DNA from: Agromyces sp. Root81
GTDB taxonomy: Bacteria > Actinomycetota > Actinomycetes > Actinomycetales > Microbacteriaceae
Direction: 5' to 3'
DNA length: 64,000 nucleotides
Assembly: GCF_001429165.1 (NCBI RefSeq)
Contig: NZ_LMIR01000002.1
Coordinates: 1,849,261-1,913,260 of the forward strand
The notes under the pieces were generated by a model. The model was not told the origin of the DNA and searched no databases. It was given only the letters and a program-made list of their open reading frames with translations. Positions 8,137 through 18,528 of this stretch are shown in pieces. The translations under genes were made by a program, and so were the position numbers. Numbering within the stretch: position 1 is the stretch's first letter; each line of letters starts with the position of its first letter.

Positions 8137-8699
8137 TGGCGGCGCGGCGCAGCGTCGACCGGCGGCGCTTGACCCTTCTCCACGAGACCATCGCCCCGGA
8201 GTTGCTGCGCTACTTCCTCCGGCGAACGACGGAGCCGGCCGATGCGGCCGACCTCCTCGCCGAAGCGTTTCTCGTCGCGTGGCGGCGGATCAGGGATCTC
8301 CCCACCGACGACCATGAGGCGAAGCTCTGGATGTACGGTGTCGCCGGCCGAGTGCACGGCAACTGGGTCCGTGGTCGCCGCCGAGCCGAACGACTGGCAG
8401 CCCCGCTCCGCGCGCAGTTGCAGAATGCCGTGGTGCCACCCGTCGATGACGAGGCGCTCGATGTGCGTGCTGCCGTCGCAGCGCTCCCGAACGATCAACG
8501 CGAACTGATCATGCTGGTCTATTGGGATGGCTTGCCGGTTCCGGATGCCGCTGCCGCGCTCAGTATCTCGCTCACGACGGCACGAGGAAGAGTTCATCGG
8601 GCCAAGCGCGTACTGCGAGGTGCGTTGGCCGACGCGCCGCAGAGCGCCGCAGAATTCGATCGCCCCGGTTCGCCTGCTGCAGTACGCACAGCGGATTGA
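8136..8699 (+). CDS. RNA polymerase sigma factor, ECF-like
   Basis: 187 residues. Region 2 contains the DLLAEAFLVAWRRI helix; region 4 is VAALPNDQRELIMLVYWDGLPVPDAAAALSISLTTARGRVHRAKRVLR, a clear sigma-70 region 4 helix-turn-helix, and sigma-3 is absent, as in ECF factors. ATG 8136 is favoured (GGAG 8 nt upstream); GTG 8133 is possible. A GGGAAC sequence (7485-7490) upstream of the operon resembles an ECF -35 box, so autoregulation is possible. Confidence 0.88.
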   Translation: MAARRSVDRRRLTLLHETIAPELLRYFLRRTTEPADAADLLAEAFLVAWRRIRDLPTDDHEAKLWMYGVAGRVHGNWVRGRRRAERLAAPLRAQLQNAVVPPVDDEALDVRAAVAALPNDQRELIMLVYWDGLPVPDAAAALSISLTTARGRVHRAKRVLRGALADAPQSAAEFDRPGSPAAVRTAD

Positions 8700-8717
8700 T
8701 GACGATCTCTGCCCGAA

Positions 8718-9062
8718 TCAATGAGGTTGTCGTGCGAAGCCCGTGTCGGTCGTCGGTGCAGTGCCGCATCGAAGCCACTTCGCTTCGACGGCAGCGGGGA
8801 GATCGACGCCCTGACTTCGGGCCAAGAGGAGAAGGTGGGCGAGAACGTCGGCGCATTCGTTCGCGAATGCCTCGCGCTTCTCGTCACCGCTCAGGCCGCG
8901 GTCGCGTCCCATGCCGTTCAGGTCGACGAACGCCTGAGTGAGCTCGCCGACCTCTTCCTGGAGTTTGAGCATGAACCATTCGTCGGTGCGCTGCAGGTCG
9001 AACTTCGCAGCGTAGGTGCGTGAGACCGATTCGACCGCTTCTCCGACGGCATGAAGTTCCAT
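8718..9062 (-). CDS. MazG-like nucleotide pyrophosphohydrolase
   Basis: 114 residues, single-domain all-alpha NTP pyrophosphatase. The metal-binding pattern is present: E36-E37-V-G-E40 on the first helix and E69-C-A-D72 on the second. Such proteins hydrolyse non-canonical NTPs to NMP and PPi. ATG 9062 follows TACTCT (9070-9075) by 7 nt. It is divergent from the HNH gene. Confidence 0.85.
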   Translation of the reverse strand: MELHAVGEAVESVSRTYAAKFDLQRTDEWFMLKLQEEVGELTQAFVDLNGMGRDRGLSGDEKREAFANECADVLAHLLLLARSQGVDLPAAVEAKWLRCGTAPTTDTGFARQPH

Positions 9063-9174
9063 GAGCGAGAGAGTAGCGTGTCGACTCGAATCTCTCTTCT
9101 ATTCTGCGCGAACCGATGCACAATTCTCTCGAACATGTCTTCCATTCCTGACTCATTCCGCGGTAGAATCGGGC

Positions 9175-10662
9175 ATGCCCGAAGCGACCGCAGCGCTCTC
9201 CGAACTGAGAGTTGCGTGCGCGGTCGCCGACGAGGTCTGGGCGGGCGCCATGCTGGGGGTTTCGGCAGATCCGGCCGGCGACGTCCGGGTGATGAGCGGC
9301 GACGGGTTGGTGCGGGTGACCGAGTCGCTGGCCGAGCTGGCGCGCCGTGTGCAGGCGCTGCAAGCCAAGTGCGCCGCCGAGCTCGCGAGCCGTTCGCGTG
9401 GGGGCGGCGATGACGATGTTGCGCGCCGCCACGGCTTCTCCTCGCCTGAGCGACTGATCGCGACGGTCACCGGTGGTCGGTTCAGCGATGCCGCCAAACT
9501 CGTGGCCGTGGGCGAGGCGACAGCGCCTCGGGCTTCGTTCACCGGCGAGGTGCTGCCACCCCGGCATCCGCATCTGGCCGCCGGTCTGGAGAGCGGCTCA
9601 CTGTGCGTCGATGCGGCCGAGACGATCCGCCGGTTCCTCGACGGCATCGCCGTCCGCGCCGACCGAGCCGAACTCGGCGAGGCCGAGCGGTTTCTCGTCG
9701 AACGTGCCCCGTTGGTCGGTGTCGACGGGCTCACTCGGCTGGTCAAGCAGCTGCAGGCGCGACTCGACCCCGACGGCGTGAAGCCGCGCGAAGACGAGTT
9801 GCGGGCGCACCGTGGGCTGCGCATCTGGGAGGATCGCGCCGGAATGATCCAGCTGCAGGGGGCGTTCGATCCGGCGAGCGGTGCTCCGATCAAGCTCGCC
9901 GTCGAGGCGCTCGTCGGTGCAGAGCTGCACCGGGCGCGCGATGCGAAGCGCGGCTTCGGCGGATCGGTCGACGGTGAGCAGGCGCCCGACGGCGGCGAGC
10001 CTCACGCAATGGGCGAGCCCGATGCGATCTTCGACGAGCAGCGCACGATCGCGCAGATGAACGCCGACGCCCTCGCCGACATCGCGCGCCTCTCGCTCGG
10101 GGCGAAGCAGGCGCCCGCGGCGCTCAGGCAGGCCACCGTGGTCGCGCGCGTCGACGCCGACTCGCTGGCGACCGGTCGCGGGCACGCCACGATCGACGGC
10201 ATCGATCAGCCGGTGTCGGTCGCGACCGTGCGCGAGCTGGCGATGTCGGCCGGCATCAGCCCGCTGCTGCTCGATCACCGCTCCGAGCCGCTCGAGCTCG
10301 GCCGCGCGGTCCGACTCTTCACCACGGCGCAGAAGCTCGCGCTCGTCGAACGTGACGGCGGTTGCGCCTGGCCGGCGTGCAATCGCCCGCCATCGCATAC
10401 GCAGGCGCATCACATCAGATGGTGGAAGCGTCATCGAGGCCGCACCGACGTCGACAACGGCATCATGTTGTGCTCGCACCATCATCACCGGGTGCACGAC
10501 GACGGCTGGGTCATCACCGTGCACGACGCGCAGACGTGGTTCACGCCTCCGGCGCACCTCGACCCGCAGCAGCGACCACGCCCCGGCAATCGGCGGCTGT
10601 CGTCGGCGTGGATGGAGACAGCCGCGCCCGTCGTGCCCGTCGCTCGAGCCGCTGCGGCCTGA
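9175..10662 (+). CDS. DUF222 / HNH endonuclease-like protein
   Basis: 495 residues from ATG 9175. A long DUF222 region (13E12-type, about residues 20-330) is followed by a C-terminal HNH motif: CAWPACNRPPSHTQAHHI...N...CSHHHHRVH. This family is multicopy in actinobacteria and often linked to mobile DNA, but no repeats flank this copy. Start: TAGAAT (9164-9169) lies 5 nt before ATG 9175, suggesting a leaderless mRNA from here; the upstream ATG 9061 would extend into the divergent promoter region. The role of the nuclease is unknown. Confidence 0.85.
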   Translation: MPEATAALSELRVACAVADEVWAGAMLGVSADPAGDVRVMSGDGLVRVTESLAELARRVQALQAKCAAELASRSRGGGDDDVARRHGFSSPERLIATVTGGRFSDAAKLVAVGEATAPRASFTGEVLPPRHPHLAAGLESGSLCVDAAETIRRFLDGIAVRADRAELGEAERFLVERAPLVGVDGLTRLVKQLQARLDPDGVKPREDELRAHRGLRIWEDRAGMIQLQGAFDPASGAPIKLAVEALVGAELHRARDAKRGFGGSVDGEQAPDGGEPHAMGEPDAIFDEQRTIAQMNADALADIARLSLGAKQAPAALRQATVVARVDADSLATGRGHATIDGIDQPVSVATVRELAMSAGISPLLLDHRSEPLELGRAVRLFTTAQKLALVERDGGCAWPACNRPPSHTQAHHIRWWKRHRGRTDVDNGIMLCSHHHHRVHDDGWVITVHDAQTWFTPPAHLDPQQRPRPGNRRLSSAWMETAAPVVPVARAAAA

Positions 10663-10664
10663 GC

Positions 10665-11375
10665 TCAGGCTCCGGTGGCTTCGATCGCCCCCGGCTCGAA
10701 GCGGTAGCCCATGCCGGGCTCCGTGAGGAAGAACCGCGGCTCCGACGGCGTCGGCTCGAGCTTGCGGCGCAACTGGGCGACGTAGAGACGCAGGTACCCG
10801 GCGTCGTTCGCGTGGAACGGGCCCCACACCTCGCTCAGCAGCATCTGGCGGGTGAGGAGCTTGCCCGGGTTCTTGAGGAACAGCTCGAGCAGGCGCCACT
10901 CCGTCGGCGTCAGGCGCACGGATGTCGCGTGCCCCGTGGCATCCGTCGACCTGATGGTCTTCGCGGCGAGGTCGACGGTGAGCGAGCCGATCGCGTACGC
11001 CGCGGCATCCGCCTCGCCGCTCGTCGACCGGGCGCGGGCGCGGATGCGGGCGAGCAGCTCGTCCATGGCGAAGGGCTTCGTCACGTAGTCGTCGGCGCCG
11101 GCATCGAGGGCGTCGACCTTCTCGGCGGAGTCGGTGCGACCCGAGAGCACGAGGATCGGCACCTTCGACCACGCGCGCACAGCCCGGATGACGTCGAGGC
11201 CATCGACCTTCGGCATGCCGAGGTCGAGCAGGATCAGGTCGGGGTGCGCGTTCGCGGCCAGGTCGATCGCCTCGGCGCCGTCGCGAGCTGCGACGACCTC
11301 GTAGCCGCGCGCGGCGAGCGTGATGCGCAGCGCCCGCTGCAGCTGGTCGTCGTCGTCGGCGAGGAGGATCCTCAT
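10665..11375 (-). CDS. kdpE: KdpE, potassium response regulator
   Basis: 236 residues, OmpR/PhoB type: receiver domain (about 1-120) with the acidic pair at DDDD, phospho-acceptor Asp in LILLDLGMP (about residue 52) and Lys in VTKPF, then a winged-helix DNA-binding domain (LTPTEWRLLELFLKNPGKLLTRQML). It overlaps kdpD by 4 nt. Last gene of the kdp operon; it activates kdp at low K+ or high osmolarity. It ends 2 nt from the convergent HNH gene. Confidence 0.95.
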   Translation of the reverse strand: MRILLADDDDQLQRALRITLAARGYEVVAARDGAEAIDLAANAHPDLILLDLGMPKVDGLDVIRAVRAWSKVPILVLSGRTDSAEKVDALDAGADDYVTKPFAMDELLARIRARARSTSGEADAAAYAIGSLTVDLAAKTIRSTDATGHATSVRLTPTEWRLLELFLKNPGKLLTRQMLLSEVWGPFHANDAGYLRLYVAQLRRKLEPTPSEPRFFLTEPGMGYRFEPGAIEATGA

Positions 11376-13864
11376 CGCAGCTCCTCGGTGATCGGGGCGG
11401 ACGGCAGGGTGACGACCATGGTCAGGCCGCCGCCGGGCGTGTCCTCGACCTCAAGTGTGCCGTCCATTCCCTCGACGAACCCCTTCGACAGGGCGAGGCC
11501 GAGGCCGAGGCCCGTGTCGTTGTCGGTGTCGCCGAGGCGCTGGAACGGCGTGAAGACCTCGTCGCGGCGCTCGACGGGGATGCCGGGGCCGCGGTCGACG
11601 ACGCGCAGCTCGGTGCGCCCCCGGAACGAGCTCGCGGCGAGGCGCACGCGCTCGCCGTCGGGGCTGTGGCGCACGGCGTTCGCGAGCAGGTTCACGACCA
11701 CCCGCTGCAGCAGCACGCCGTCGGCGAGCACCGGCGCGAGTTCGTCGGCGAGGTCGAGTTCGACGTCGCCCGGCCCGAGCGCGAGCTCGTCGAGGGCGGG
11801 GAAGACGACATCGGCGACCTCGGTGGGGGCGAGGGTCACGGCGAGCGCCCCCGCCTGCACCCGGCTCACGTCGAGCAGGTTGGTGACGAGCTCGGCGAGG
11901 GCGTCGAGGCTCTCGGAGGCGGTCGCGAGCAGTTCGTCGCGCTCGGCGGCGGGCAGCTCGACCTCGCGGGAGCGCAGGGCGCTCACCGCGGCCGACGCCG
12001 ACGTGAGCGGGCGCCGCAGGTCGTGGCCGACGGCGGCGAGCAGTGCCGAGCGCACGCGGTCGGTCTCGACGAGGGCGTCGGCCGCCGAGGCTGCGGTCGC
12101 GAGCGCGCCGTGCTCGATCGCGGCGTCCATCTGGGTCGCGATGACCTGCAGCAGGCGGCGTTCGGATGCCTCGAGGTCCTGCCCGTGCAGTTCGAGCACG
12201 CCTCGGCTGCCGATGGGGATCTCGGTGACCCGCTCGTCGCGGCTGGGCTCGCCGTCGGCGACCCGGGTCTGGCCGTCGACGAGGAGGCGCACGCCGGTGA
12301 GCCCGAACGCCTCACGGGTGCGGGTGACCATCGCCTGCAGGGCGTCCTCGCCTCGGAGCACGCTGCCCGCGAGGGTGGCGAGCAGCTGCGATTCGGCGGC
12401 CGCCCGGCGCGCGATGCGCGTGCGGCGAGCGGCCTGGTCGACGACGTAGCTCACGAGCAGGGCGTTCGCGACGTAGAACACGAGGGCGAGGAACTGCCTC
12501 GGGTCGCTGATCGTCAGCGTGTAGATCGGTTCGACGAAGAGGAAGTTGAGGGTGAGGCCTGAGAGCACGGCGGCGAACAGGCCCGGCCAGATGCCGCCGA
12601 TGAGGGCGACGACGATGACGAGCAGCTGATAGGCCAGCACGTCGCTCGTGATCGACGTCTCGGTGTGGAAGGTGACGAGGAGCCAGCTGAGCAGCGGCCC
12701 GGCGATGAGCGCCACGGCGAAGCCGACGAGCATGCGCCGGCGGCTGAGTGCCCCGCCGAGCTTCGGAAGGGAGATGCCCGAGCCCGCCGCCGCATGCGTG
12801 ACGATGTGCACGTCGATGTCGCCCGACTCGCGGATGACCGTCGCGCCGATGCCCGGCCCCGTGAACGCCGCAGCGAGCCGCGAACGGCGGCTGACGCCGA
12901 TGACGAGCTGCGTGGCGTTCGCCGCGCGCGCGAAGTCGACGAGCGCCTGCGGCACGTCTTCGCCGACGACCTGGTGGAAGGTGCCGCCGAGCTGCTCGAC
13001 GAGGGTGCGCTGGCGGTCGAGGGCATCCGGATGCCGCGCGCGCATGCCGTCGGGGTTGGTGACGTGCACCGCGATGAGTTCGCCGCCGGAGGATCGCGAG
13101 GCGATGCGCGCGCCACGGCGCAGCAGGGTCTCGCCCTCGGGGCCGCCGGTGAGGGCGACGACGACGCGTTCGCGCGCCTCCCACTTGCGGTCGATGCCGT
13201 GCTCGACGCGGTAGGCCTTCAGGGCGGAGTCGACCTCGTCGGCGAGCCAGAGCAGGGCGAGCTCGCGGAGGGCGGTGAGGTTGCCGAGGCGGAAGTAGTT
13301 CGACAGCGCGGCGTCGATGCGCTCGGCCGGGTAGACGAGGCCGCCCGCGAGTCGGTCGCGCAGCGCCTGCGGGGCGAGGTCGACGACCTCGATCTGGTCG
13401 GCCGCGCGCAGCACGGCGTCGGGGATGGTCTCGCGCTGGGCGACGCCGGTGATCTGCTGCACGACGTCGCCGAGCGACTCGATGTGCTGGGTGTTGACCG
13501 TGGAGATCACGTCGATGCCGGCGTCGAGCAGCTCGTCGACGTCCTGCCAGCGCTTGGCGTGCCGCGAGCCGGGGGCGTTGGTGTGCGCGAGCTCGTCGAC
13601 GAGGGCGATCTCGGGCCGGCGCGCGAGCACCGCGTCGAGGTCCATCTCGTCGAGGCCCATGCCGCGGTGCTCGACCACGGTGCGCGGCAGCACCTCGAGT
13701 CCGCTGACCATCGACGCCGTCGCCTTGCGCCCGTGCGTCTCGACGAAGGCCACGACGACATCGTGACCATCGCCTCGCAGCCGCCGGCCCTCTTCGAGCA
13801 TGGAGTAGGTCTTGCCGACGCCGGGAGCGGCGCCGAGCAGGACCCGAAGCCGCCCCCGTTTCAT
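11372..13864 (-). CDS. kdpD: KdpD, potassium sensor histidine kinase
   Basis: 830 residues. The N-terminal KdpD domain has the Walker A motif GAAPGVGKT (about 11-19) and the VDELAHTN motif; a Usp-like domain follows (about 225-355), then four membrane helices (about 380-475), a GAF-like domain and a histidine kinase core (H-box AVGHDLRRPLTS, N-box VVNLLANAVRHS, G-box GLGLGLALSKG). Complete and normal in length for actinobacteria. Overlaps kdpE by 4 nt and follows kdpC by 6 nt. Confidence 0.96.
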   Translation of the reverse strand: MKRGRLRVLLGAAPGVGKTYSMLEEGRRLRGDGHDVVVAFVETHGRKATASMVSGLEVLPRTVVEHRGMGLDEMDLDAVLARRPEIALVDELAHTNAPGSRHAKRWQDVDELLDAGIDVISTVNTQHIESLGDVVQQITGVAQRETIPDAVLRAADQIEVVDLAPQALRDRLAGGLVYPAERIDAALSNYFRLGNLTALRELALLWLADEVDSALKAYRVEHGIDRKWEARERVVVALTGGPEGETLLRRGARIASRSSGGELIAVHVTNPDGMRARHPDALDRQRTLVEQLGGTFHQVVGEDVPQALVDFARAANATQLVIGVSRRSRLAAAFTGPGIGATVIRESGDIDVHIVTHAAAGSGISLPKLGGALSRRRMLVGFAVALIAGPLLSWLLVTFHTETSITSDVLAYQLLVIVVALIGGIWPGLFAAVLSGLTLNFLFVEPIYTLTISDPRQFLALVFYVANALLVSYVVDQAARRTRIARRAAAESQLLATLAGSVLRGEDALQAMVTRTREAFGLTGVRLLVDGQTRVADGEPSRDERVTEIPIGSRGVLELHGQDLEASERRLLQVIATQMDAAIEHGALATAASAADALVETDRVRSALLAAVGHDLRRPLTSASAAVSALRSREVELPAAERDELLATASESLDALAELVTNLLDVSRVQAGALAVTLAPTEVADVVFPALDELALGPGDVELDLADELAPVLADGVLLQRVVVNLLANAVRHSPDGERVRLAASSFRGRTELRVVDRGPGIPVERRDEVFTPFQRLGDTDNDTGLGLGLALSKGFVEGMDGTLEVEDTPGGGLTMVVTLPSAPITEELR

Positions 13865-13870
13865 CGTTTG

Positions 13871-14479
13871 CTAGCCCTCCAGCTCAGCGAGGGCGAGGTT
13901 CAGCTGCAGCACGTTGACGGTGGGCTCGCCCAGGTACCCGAGATCCCGTGCCTGAATCTTAGACTCCACGAGCTCGCGAACCTCGGATTCGGGGAGCCCG
14001 CGCTCGTCGGCGACGCGCGCCACCTGCAGCAGGGCGTACTCGGGGCTGATGTGCGGGTCGAGACCCGACGCCGATGCGGTGACGGCATCGGCCGGGACAT
14101 CCGCTTCGTCGACGCCGTTGAACTCGGCGACCTGCGCCTTCCGCTCCTCGATCGCGGCGATGAGGTCGGCGTTCTCGGGGCCCCAGTTGCTGCCGCTCGA
14201 TGCGCCGCCGTCGTAGCCGTCGCCGGCCGCCGACGGGCGGGGCTGGAACCACTCGGGAAGCGGGTTGCCGTCGGCATCTGCGAACGACTGGCCGATGAGC
14301 GCGGAGCCCACGACCTCGTCACCGGAGCGTTCGAGTGAGCCGTTCGCCTGGGCGGGCAGGATGACCTGCCCGATCCCCGTGACGACGATCGTGTAGGCGA
14401 CGCCGAGCACGAGCGTGAAGAGCAGCATCGCGCGGATCGCCACCCAGTGGGTGCGTACCGCCGTGCGTGTCGTACTCAT
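13871..14479 (-). CDS. kdpC: KdpC, K+-transporting ATPase subunit C
   Basis: 202 residues with one N-terminal membrane helix (about 14-38) and a periplasmic-side domain containing GSALIGQSF, a WFQPRPSAA segment and SASGLDPHISPEYA, all typical of KdpC. It stabilises the KdpFABC complex. Starts ATG 14479, 27 nt after kdpB. Confidence 0.95.
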   Translation of the reverse strand: MSTTRTAVRTHWVAIRAMLLFTLVLGVAYTIVVTGIGQVILPAQANGSLERSGDEVVGSALIGQSFADADGNPLPEWFQPRPSAAGDGYDGGASSGSNWGPENADLIAAIEERKAQVAEFNGVDEADVPADAVTASASGLDPHISPEYALLQVARVADERGLPESEVRELVESKIQARDLGYLGEPTVNVLQLNLALAELEG

Positions 14480-14506
14480 GTGTGTGCTGTCCTTTCGAGT
14501 CCGGGC

Positions 14507-16684
14507 CTAGAACCCGGGGATGAGGCTGACGACGAGGTCGATCAGCTTGATGCCGATGAAGGGGGCGATGATGCCGCCGAGGCCGTAGATCAGCAGGTTG
14601 CGGCTGAGGATCGCGGATGCGCCGCCGGCCTTGTACTTCACGCCGCGGAGTGCGAGCGGGATCAGGATCACGATGATGATCGCGTTGAAGATGATCGCCG
14701 ACAGGATCGCCGAGGCGGGGGAGTGCAGCTGCATGATGTTCAGCACCGCGAGCCCGGGGAAGACGCCCGCGAACATCGCCGGGATGATCGCGAAGTACTT
14801 CGCGACGTCGTTGGCGATCGAGAACGTGGTGAGCGCGCCGCGCGTGATGAGCAACTGCTTGCCGATGCGCACGATCTCGATGAGCTTCGTCGGGTCGCTG
14901 TCGAGGTCGACCATGTTGCCAGCCTCCTTCGCGGCCGACGTGCCCGTGTTCATCGCGACACCGACGTCGGCCTGCGCGAGCGCCGGGGCGTCGTTCGTGC
15001 CGTCACCGGTCATGGCGACGAGGCTGCCGCCCGCCTGCTCGCGCTTGATGAGCGCCATCTTGTCTTCGGGGGTGGCCTCGGCGAGGTAGTCGTCGACGCC
15101 CGCCTCGGCCGCGATGGCCTTCGCGGTGAGCGGGTTGTCGCCCGTGATCATGACCGTGCGGATGCCCATGGCGCGGAGCTCGGCGAAGCGCTCGGTGAGG
15201 CCGTCCTTGACGACGTCCTTCAGGTGCACGACGCCGAGCAGGCGCGCCTCGCCGTTCGCGTCCTTCGCGGCGACGACGAGCGGCGTGCCGCCGCTGTTGG
15301 AGATCGCCTCGACGCGCTGCTCGAGCTCGTCGAGCGTGCTCGATGCGATGCGGCCCGAGGCCTCGACCCAGGCGATGACCGCCGACCCTGCGCCCTTGCG
15401 GATGCTGGAGCCGTCGGGCAGGTCGAGCCCCGACATGCGGGTCTGCGCCGTGAACGGCACGACCTCGCCGGCGGGCGCGGAATCGAAGCGGATGCCGCGT
15501 TCCGCCGCCAGCTCGACGATCGACGAACCTTCGGGGGTGGGGTCGGCGAGTGACGCCAGGGCTGCGGCCCGCTCGAGCTCGGAGACGGCGACGCCGGGCA
15601 TCGGCACGAACTCGCTCGCACGGCGGTTGCCGTACGTGATGGTGCCGGTCTTGTCGAGGAGCAGCGTCGTGACGTCGCCTGCGGCCTCGACCGCGCGGCC
15701 CGACATCGCGAGCACGTTGCGCTGCACGAGGCGGTCCATGCCGGCGATGCCGATCGCCGAGAGCAGGGCGCCGATCGTCGTCGGGATGAGGCAGACGAGG
15801 AGCGCGATGAGCACCGGGATCGAGACCGGCGAGGCCGCGTACGAGGCGATCGGGTTCAACGTGAGGGTGACGATCACGAAGATGATCGAGAGGCTCGCGA
15901 GCAGGATGTTGAGCGCGATCTCGTTCGGCGTCTTCTGGCGCGACGCGCCCTCGACGAGCGCGATCATGCGGTCGACGAAGGTCTCGCCGGGCTTCGAGGT
16001 GATGCGCACCACGATGCGGTCGGAGAGCACGCGGGTGCCGCCCGTGACCGCCGAGCGGTCACCGCCGGACTCGCGCACGACCGGGGCCGACTCGCCCGTG
16101 ATCGCCGACTCGTCGACCGAGGCGATGCCGTGGATGATGTCGCCGTCGCCCGGGATCGACTCGCCCGCCGTCACGACGACGATGTCGCCGAGCCGGAGGT
16201 CGCCCGAGGAGATCTCGGTGATCGCGGTACGTTCGGCCGCGGCATCCGCGACCTCGTCGTACGCCGTCACCCGGCGGGCGACCGTCGACGTGCGCGTCTG
16301 CCGCAGCGTGTCGGCCTGCGCCTTGCCGCGGCCCTCGGCCACCGACTCCGCGAGGTTCGCGAAGAGCACGGTGAGCCAGAGCCAGACGGCGATCGCCCAG
16401 GTGAAGGAGACCGGCACGGCCGTGCCGCCCGACGACTCGGGCCCGCCGAGGAACGGCTCGGCGATCGCGAGCACGGTCGTGAGTGCAGCGCCGACCTCGA
16501 CGAGGAACATGACGGGGTTTCGCCACATCTGCCGCGGGTCGAGCTTGCGGAACGCGCCGGGCAGCGCCTGCACGATCTGCGCCGGTCCGAATGCGCCGGC
16601 AGGGCGTTTCGAGGGGGAGCCCATCTGACGGGGGGTGTGCTCGGCCAACGGATCAGGGGCCGAGACGGTGGAGACGGTGGACAT
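14507..16684 (-). CDS. kdpB: KdpB, K+-transporting ATPase ATP-binding subunit
   Basis: 725-residue P-type ATPase (class IA). Phosphorylation site DKTGTIT, TGES actuator motif ([11 protein letters not shown]), KGAGS nucleotide-binding segment and hinge [14 protein letters not shown] are all intact. N-terminus ([12 protein letters not shown]...) is slightly extended and polar. It ends 27 nt before kdpC and begins 1 nt after kdpA. Confidence 0.96.
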   Translation of the reverse strand: MSTVSTVSAPDPLAEHTPRQMGSPSKRPAGAFGPAQIVQALPGAFRKLDPRQMWRNPVMFLVEVGAALTTVLAIAEPFLGGPESSGGTAVPVSFTWAIAVWLWLTVLFANLAESVAEGRGKAQADTLRQTRTSTVARRVTAYDEVADAAAERTAITEISSGDLRLGDIVVVTAGESIPGDGDIIHGIASVDESAITGESAPVVRESGGDRSAVTGGTRVLSDRIVVRITSKPGETFVDRMIALVEGASRQKTPNEIALNILLASLSIIFVIVTLTLNPIASYAASPVSIPVLIALLVCLIPTTIGALLSAIGIAGMDRLVQRNVLAMSGRAVEAAGDVTTLLLDKTGTITYGNRRASEFVPMPGVAVSELERAAALASLADPTPEGSSIVELAAERGIRFDSAPAGEVVPFTAQTRMSGLDLPDGSSIRKGAGSAVIAWVEASGRIASSTLDELEQRVEAISNSGGTPLVVAAKDANGEARLLGVVHLKDVVKDGLTERFAELRAMGIRTVMITGDNPLTAKAIAAEAGVDDYLAEATPEDKMALIKREQAGGSLVAMTGDGTNDAPALAQADVGVAMNTGTSAAKEAGNMVDLDSDPTKLIEIVRIGKQLLITRGALTTFSIANDVAKYFAIIPAMFAGVFPGLAVLNIMQLHSPASAILSAIIFNAIIIVILIPLALRGVKYKAGGASAILSRNLLIYGLGGIIAPFIGIKLIDLVVSLIPGF

Positions 16685-16685
16685 T

Positions 16686-18359
16686 TCAGTTCAGCCCTTC
16701 AGCCAGGGGACCCAGCGTGAGAACGGGGAAGTAGGTGAGCGCCGTCACGATGACCGTGACGCCCACGAGGAGGCCGACGAACTGCGGCCGGTGGGTGGGC
16801 AGGGTGCCTGCGGTCGCGGGCACCTTGTCCTGCGCGGCGAGCGAGCCGGCGAGGGCGAGCACGAGCACGATCGGGATGAACCGGCCGAGCAGCATCGCGA
16901 CACCGAGCGCCGTGTTGAACCACGGGGTGTTCGCGGTGAGACCGGCGAACGCCGAACCGTTGTTGTTCGACGCGCTCGTGAACGCGTAGAGCACCTCGCT
17001 CATGCCGTGGATGCCGGGGTTCCAGATCGAGACCGACTCGACGTCCTCGCGGATGCCGGGGATCGCGAAGCTGAGGGCGGTGCCCACGAGCACGAGTGTC
17101 GGCGTGACGAGGATGTAGAGGCTCGCGAGCTTGATCTCGCGCGGCCCGATCTTCTTGCCGAGGTACTCGGGCGTGCGGCCGACGAGCAGGCCGGCGATGA
17201 ACACGGCGATGATCGCGAGCACGAGCATGCCGTAGAGACCCGAGCCGACGCCGCCGGGGGCGACCTCGCCGAGCATCATGTTGAGCATCGGCATCATGCC
17301 GCCGACCGCGGTGTACGAGTCGTGCATCGAGTTGACTGCACCGGTCGAGGTGAGGGTCGATGTCGTTCCGAACAACGTCGAGGCGAAGATGCCGAAGCGC
17401 GCCTCCTTGCCCTCGAGTGCGCCGCCGGCGAGCTCGGGCGCTGTACCGTTGCCGCCGGCCTCGAGCGCGCTGAGCGCCGTGAGGGAGATGACGTAGAGCG
17501 TCGCCATGACCGCGAGGATCGCGTAGCCCTGCTTGTTCGAGCCGACCATCTTGCCGAAGGTGCGCGGCAGGGCAAACGGGATCGCGAGCATGAGCACGTT
17601 CTGGAAGAGGCTCGTCCAGGCCGTCGGGTTCTCGAAGGGGTGGGCGGAGTTCGCGTTGAAGAAGCCGCCGCCGTTCGTGCCGAGGAGCTTGATGACCTCT
17701 TGCGACGCCGTCGGGCCGCCGGGCAGGTTCTGCGTGTTCCCGGCGAGGGTGGTGACCTCGGTGAAGCCGTTGAAGTTCTGCACGACGCCGCCGATGATCA
17801 GCACGATCGCACCGATGACCGAGAGCGGCAGCAGCAGGCGGAACGCGCCGCGGAACAGGTCGACCCAGAAGTTGCCGATCGTGCCGGATCCGCGCCGGGC
17901 GAAGCCGCGCACGAGCGCCACTGCCACGGCGATACCGACGGCGGCCGAGACGAAGTTCTGCACGGCGAGGCCCGCGAGCTGCACGGTGTAGCCCATCGTG
18001 AGCTCGGGGGAGTACGACTGCCAGTTCGTGTTCGCGACGAAGGACGCCGCGGTGTTGAACGACAAGCCCTCGGGCACGGCGGGCAGGCCGAGCGAGTACG
18101 GCAGCACCGCCTGGGCGCGCTGCAGCACGTAGACGAACAGCAGGCCGATGACCGAGAACGCGAGCACACCGCGCAGGTAAGCCGGCCAGGACTGCTCGGA
18201 GCGCGGGTCGACGCCGATGAGGCGATAGAGCCCGCGTTCGAACTTCCAGTCGCGATCGCTCGTGTAGAGGCGCGCCATGTAGTCGCCGAGCGGGCGGTAG
18301 AGGAGGGCGAGGATCAGGGCGAGGGTGGCCGCCTGCATGACGGCGAAGAGACCCTCCAT
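16686..18359 (-). CDS. kdpA: KdpA, K+-transporting ATPase subunit A
   Basis: 557 residues, ten or so membrane helices with four pore-loop segments; the selectivity region includes TNGGGFFN and the NTNWQSY segment. It is the K+ channel-like subunit that passes ions to KdpB. Start and the kdpF stop share position 18359. Confidence 0.96.
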   Translation of the reverse strand: MEGLFAVMQAATLALILALLYRPLGDYMARLYTSDRDWKFERGLYRLIGVDPRSEQSWPAYLRGVLAFSVIGLLFVYVLQRAQAVLPYSLGLPAVPEGLSFNTAASFVANTNWQSYSPELTMGYTVQLAGLAVQNFVSAAVGIAVAVALVRGFARRGSGTIGNFWVDLFRGAFRLLLPLSVIGAIVLIIGGVVQNFNGFTEVTTLAGNTQNLPGGPTASQEVIKLLGTNGGGFFNANSAHPFENPTAWTSLFQNVLMLAIPFALPRTFGKMVGSNKQGYAILAVMATLYVISLTALSALEAGGNGTAPELAGGALEGKEARFGIFASTLFGTTSTLTSTGAVNSMHDSYTAVGGMMPMLNMMLGEVAPGGVGSGLYGMLVLAIIAVFIAGLLVGRTPEYLGKKIGPREIKLASLYILVTPTLVLVGTALSFAIPGIREDVESVSIWNPGIHGMSEVLYAFTSASNNNGSAFAGLTANTPWFNTALGVAMLLGRFIPIVLVLALAGSLAAQDKVPATAGTLPTHRPQFVGLLVGVTVIVTALTYFPVLTLGPLAEGLN

Positions 18360-18448
18360 CAGAACCGCTCAGGTTTGACGAGGGCGTACACGAGGTACAC
18401 CACAGCGGCGACACCCAACGCGGCAGCGAGGAGTTCGAAGAAGATCAC
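18359..18448 (-). CDS. kdpF: KdpF, K+-transporting ATPase small subunit
   Basis: 29-residue single-helix peptide: (M)[16 protein letters not shown] followed by [12 protein letters not shown], the classic KdpF ending. GTG 18448 is the start, overlapping the stop of the upstream mini-gene (GTGA). KdpF is a lipid-like stabiliser of the KdpFABC complex. Longer frames in this phase have arginine-rich, non-natural N-termini. Confidence 0.9.
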   Translation of the reverse strand: MIFFELLAAALGVAAVVYLVYALVKPERF

Positions 18449-18528
18449 AGCTTCTCGACCCCCCTGGCGATGAGGCCGACGAGTACGAACACGGCGATGA
18501 TGCCGAGAATGTAGACGACGTCGAGCAC
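18445..18528 (-). CDS. 27-residue membrane peptide, first gene of the kdp operon
   Basis: GTG 18528 opens a single-helix peptide, (M)LDVVYILGIIAVFVLVGL then IARGVEKL, ending in a 4-nt GTGA overlap with kdpF. A GGAG ribosome site lies 7 nt upstream (TCTGGAGTCTTC-GTG). The coupling and the helix-plus-basic-tail design resemble KdpF itself. Small ORFs of this kind occur before kdpF in other actinobacteria (recalled, not searched). Role unknown; perhaps a second accessory subunit. Confidence 0.7.
   Translation of the reverse strand: MLDVVYILGIIAVFVLVGLIARGVEKL

Noticed and set aside
9061..9174. Upstream ATG 9061 as start of the DUF222/HNH gene
   Set aside because: It would place the start inside the divergent MazG-like promoter, while TAGAAT lies 5 nt before ATG 9175.
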